Below are positions 63,835-64,000 of a stretch of 64,000 nucleotides of DNA, piece by piece (the stretch's first letter is position 1; every line of letters begins with the position of its first letter). The notes under the pieces were generated by a model. It was not told the origin of the DNA. It ran no database searches and saw nothing but the letters and a program-made list of their open reading frames with translations. A program made the translations under genes and the position numbers. Source of the DNA: JBBROS01 sp965260995 (GTDB lineage: Bacteria; Pseudomonadota; Alphaproteobacteria; Acetobacterales; Acetobacteraceae); contig CBDHCD010000003.1 in assembly GCA_965260995.1 (NCBI GenBank), positions 682,001-746,000 of the forward strand. Direction: 5' to 3'.

Positions 63835-64000
63835 ACGGCGCGGCGGCCCTCGTTCAAGGCGTGGAGGCGGGCGGCGACGTCGGGCGCGTCGAGCAGCGTC
63901 GCCGCCGCTCCCGGCAGTCGCCGGCGCCAGTTCGGGTGATCGTCGTCCATCGTGCCGGGGAGATTGGGCTGCTCGGGCAAGGCCAGGGCGTCCTCGATCG
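63831..64000 (-). CDS. malQ: 4-alpha-glucanotransferase, C-terminal end (partial)
   Basis: The frame ending at 63831 is open to the window edge and encodes 55 residues: IEDALALPEQPNLPGT, MDDDHPNWRRRLP and an Ala-rich tail. EQPNLPGT with HPNWRRR is the C-terminal signature of MalQ-type amylomaltases (GH77). The stop overlaps the treY start (ATGA). MalQ reshapes malto-oligosaccharides and would supply or recycle TreY substrates. The rest lies beyond 64000. Confidence 0.8.
   Translation of the reverse strand, partial: IEDALALPEQPNLPGTMDDDHPNWRRRLPGAAATLLDAPDVAARLHALNEGRRAV

Overview
The window is GC-rich (about 70%), chromosome-like DNA, most probably from an alphaproteobacterium of the Rhodospirillales/Acetobacteraceae kind. 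This is inferred from gene content, not from a search. Supporting features are a fliX gene divergent from flgI (FliX is an alphaproteobacterial flagellar regulator), a single-cysteine DksA, operons joined by ATGA/GTGA overlaps, form II coxSLM genes, and Acetobacteraceae-style GC-rich intergenic palindromes. No rRNA, tRNA or CRISPR was recognised. A perfect parS sequence at 52491-52506 suggests a partition-proximal part of a replicon.

Layout. 1-4.5 kb: cell-envelope sugar genes (GT4 glycosyltransferase plus PIG-L deacetylase, OpgH-type glucosyltransferase with a coupled DUF4864 protein, a proline-rich lipoprotein). 4.7-7.4 kb: prpD-prpC of the 2-methylcitrate cycle. 7.7-8.5 kb: a Lys/Ala-rich histone-like protein and an array of palindromic repeats. 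8.5-11.4 kb: otnC-otnK four-carbon acid sugar catabolism and a GT4. 11.5-14.4 kb: flagellar block (flgN-like, flgJ-like, flgI, divergent fliX) and dksA.

14.55-20.91 kb: the most unusual region. An IS1182-like transposon with 15-bp perfect terminal inverted repeats and a 4-bp GGTC flanking duplication carries its transposase, a serine resolvase and a histidine-phosphatase-like gene. The resolvase gene is split by a second element, a RIT (recombinases in trio) element. That element has three translationally coupled tyrosine recombinases, all catalytically complete, between 41-bp perfect inverted repeats built from short half-sites.

21-28 kb: trypsin-like protease with RTX-like tail, M20 dipeptidase, a PEP-CTERM protein, an MFS transporter, murein endopeptidase MepA and a GT2. 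28.2-40.3 kb: a Dpp/Opp-type ABC importer with two tandem Tat-exported binding proteins, followed by coxSLM (form II molybdenum hydroxylase), a truncated AtzH-like remnant and an RraA-like gene. This reads as a catabolic locus that imports and oxidises a small organic compound. 40.3-44.7 kb: glmM, thiD and a convergent glcB. 45-47.2 kb: beta-helix protein with two Ca-dependent carbohydrate-binding modules. 47.3-51.8 kb: ABC-F protein Uup and an SsuABC/TauABC-like importer. 51.9-59.1 kb: Uma2-type protein, parS, a PEP-mutase/ICL-like enzyme, tartrate/D-malate dehydrogenase, a peptide-type importer lacking ATPases (behind a sigma-54-like promoter) and a zinc alcohol dehydrogenase. 59.2-64 kb: a small unknown gene and the trehalose/alpha-glucan operon malQ(partial)-treY-otsA.
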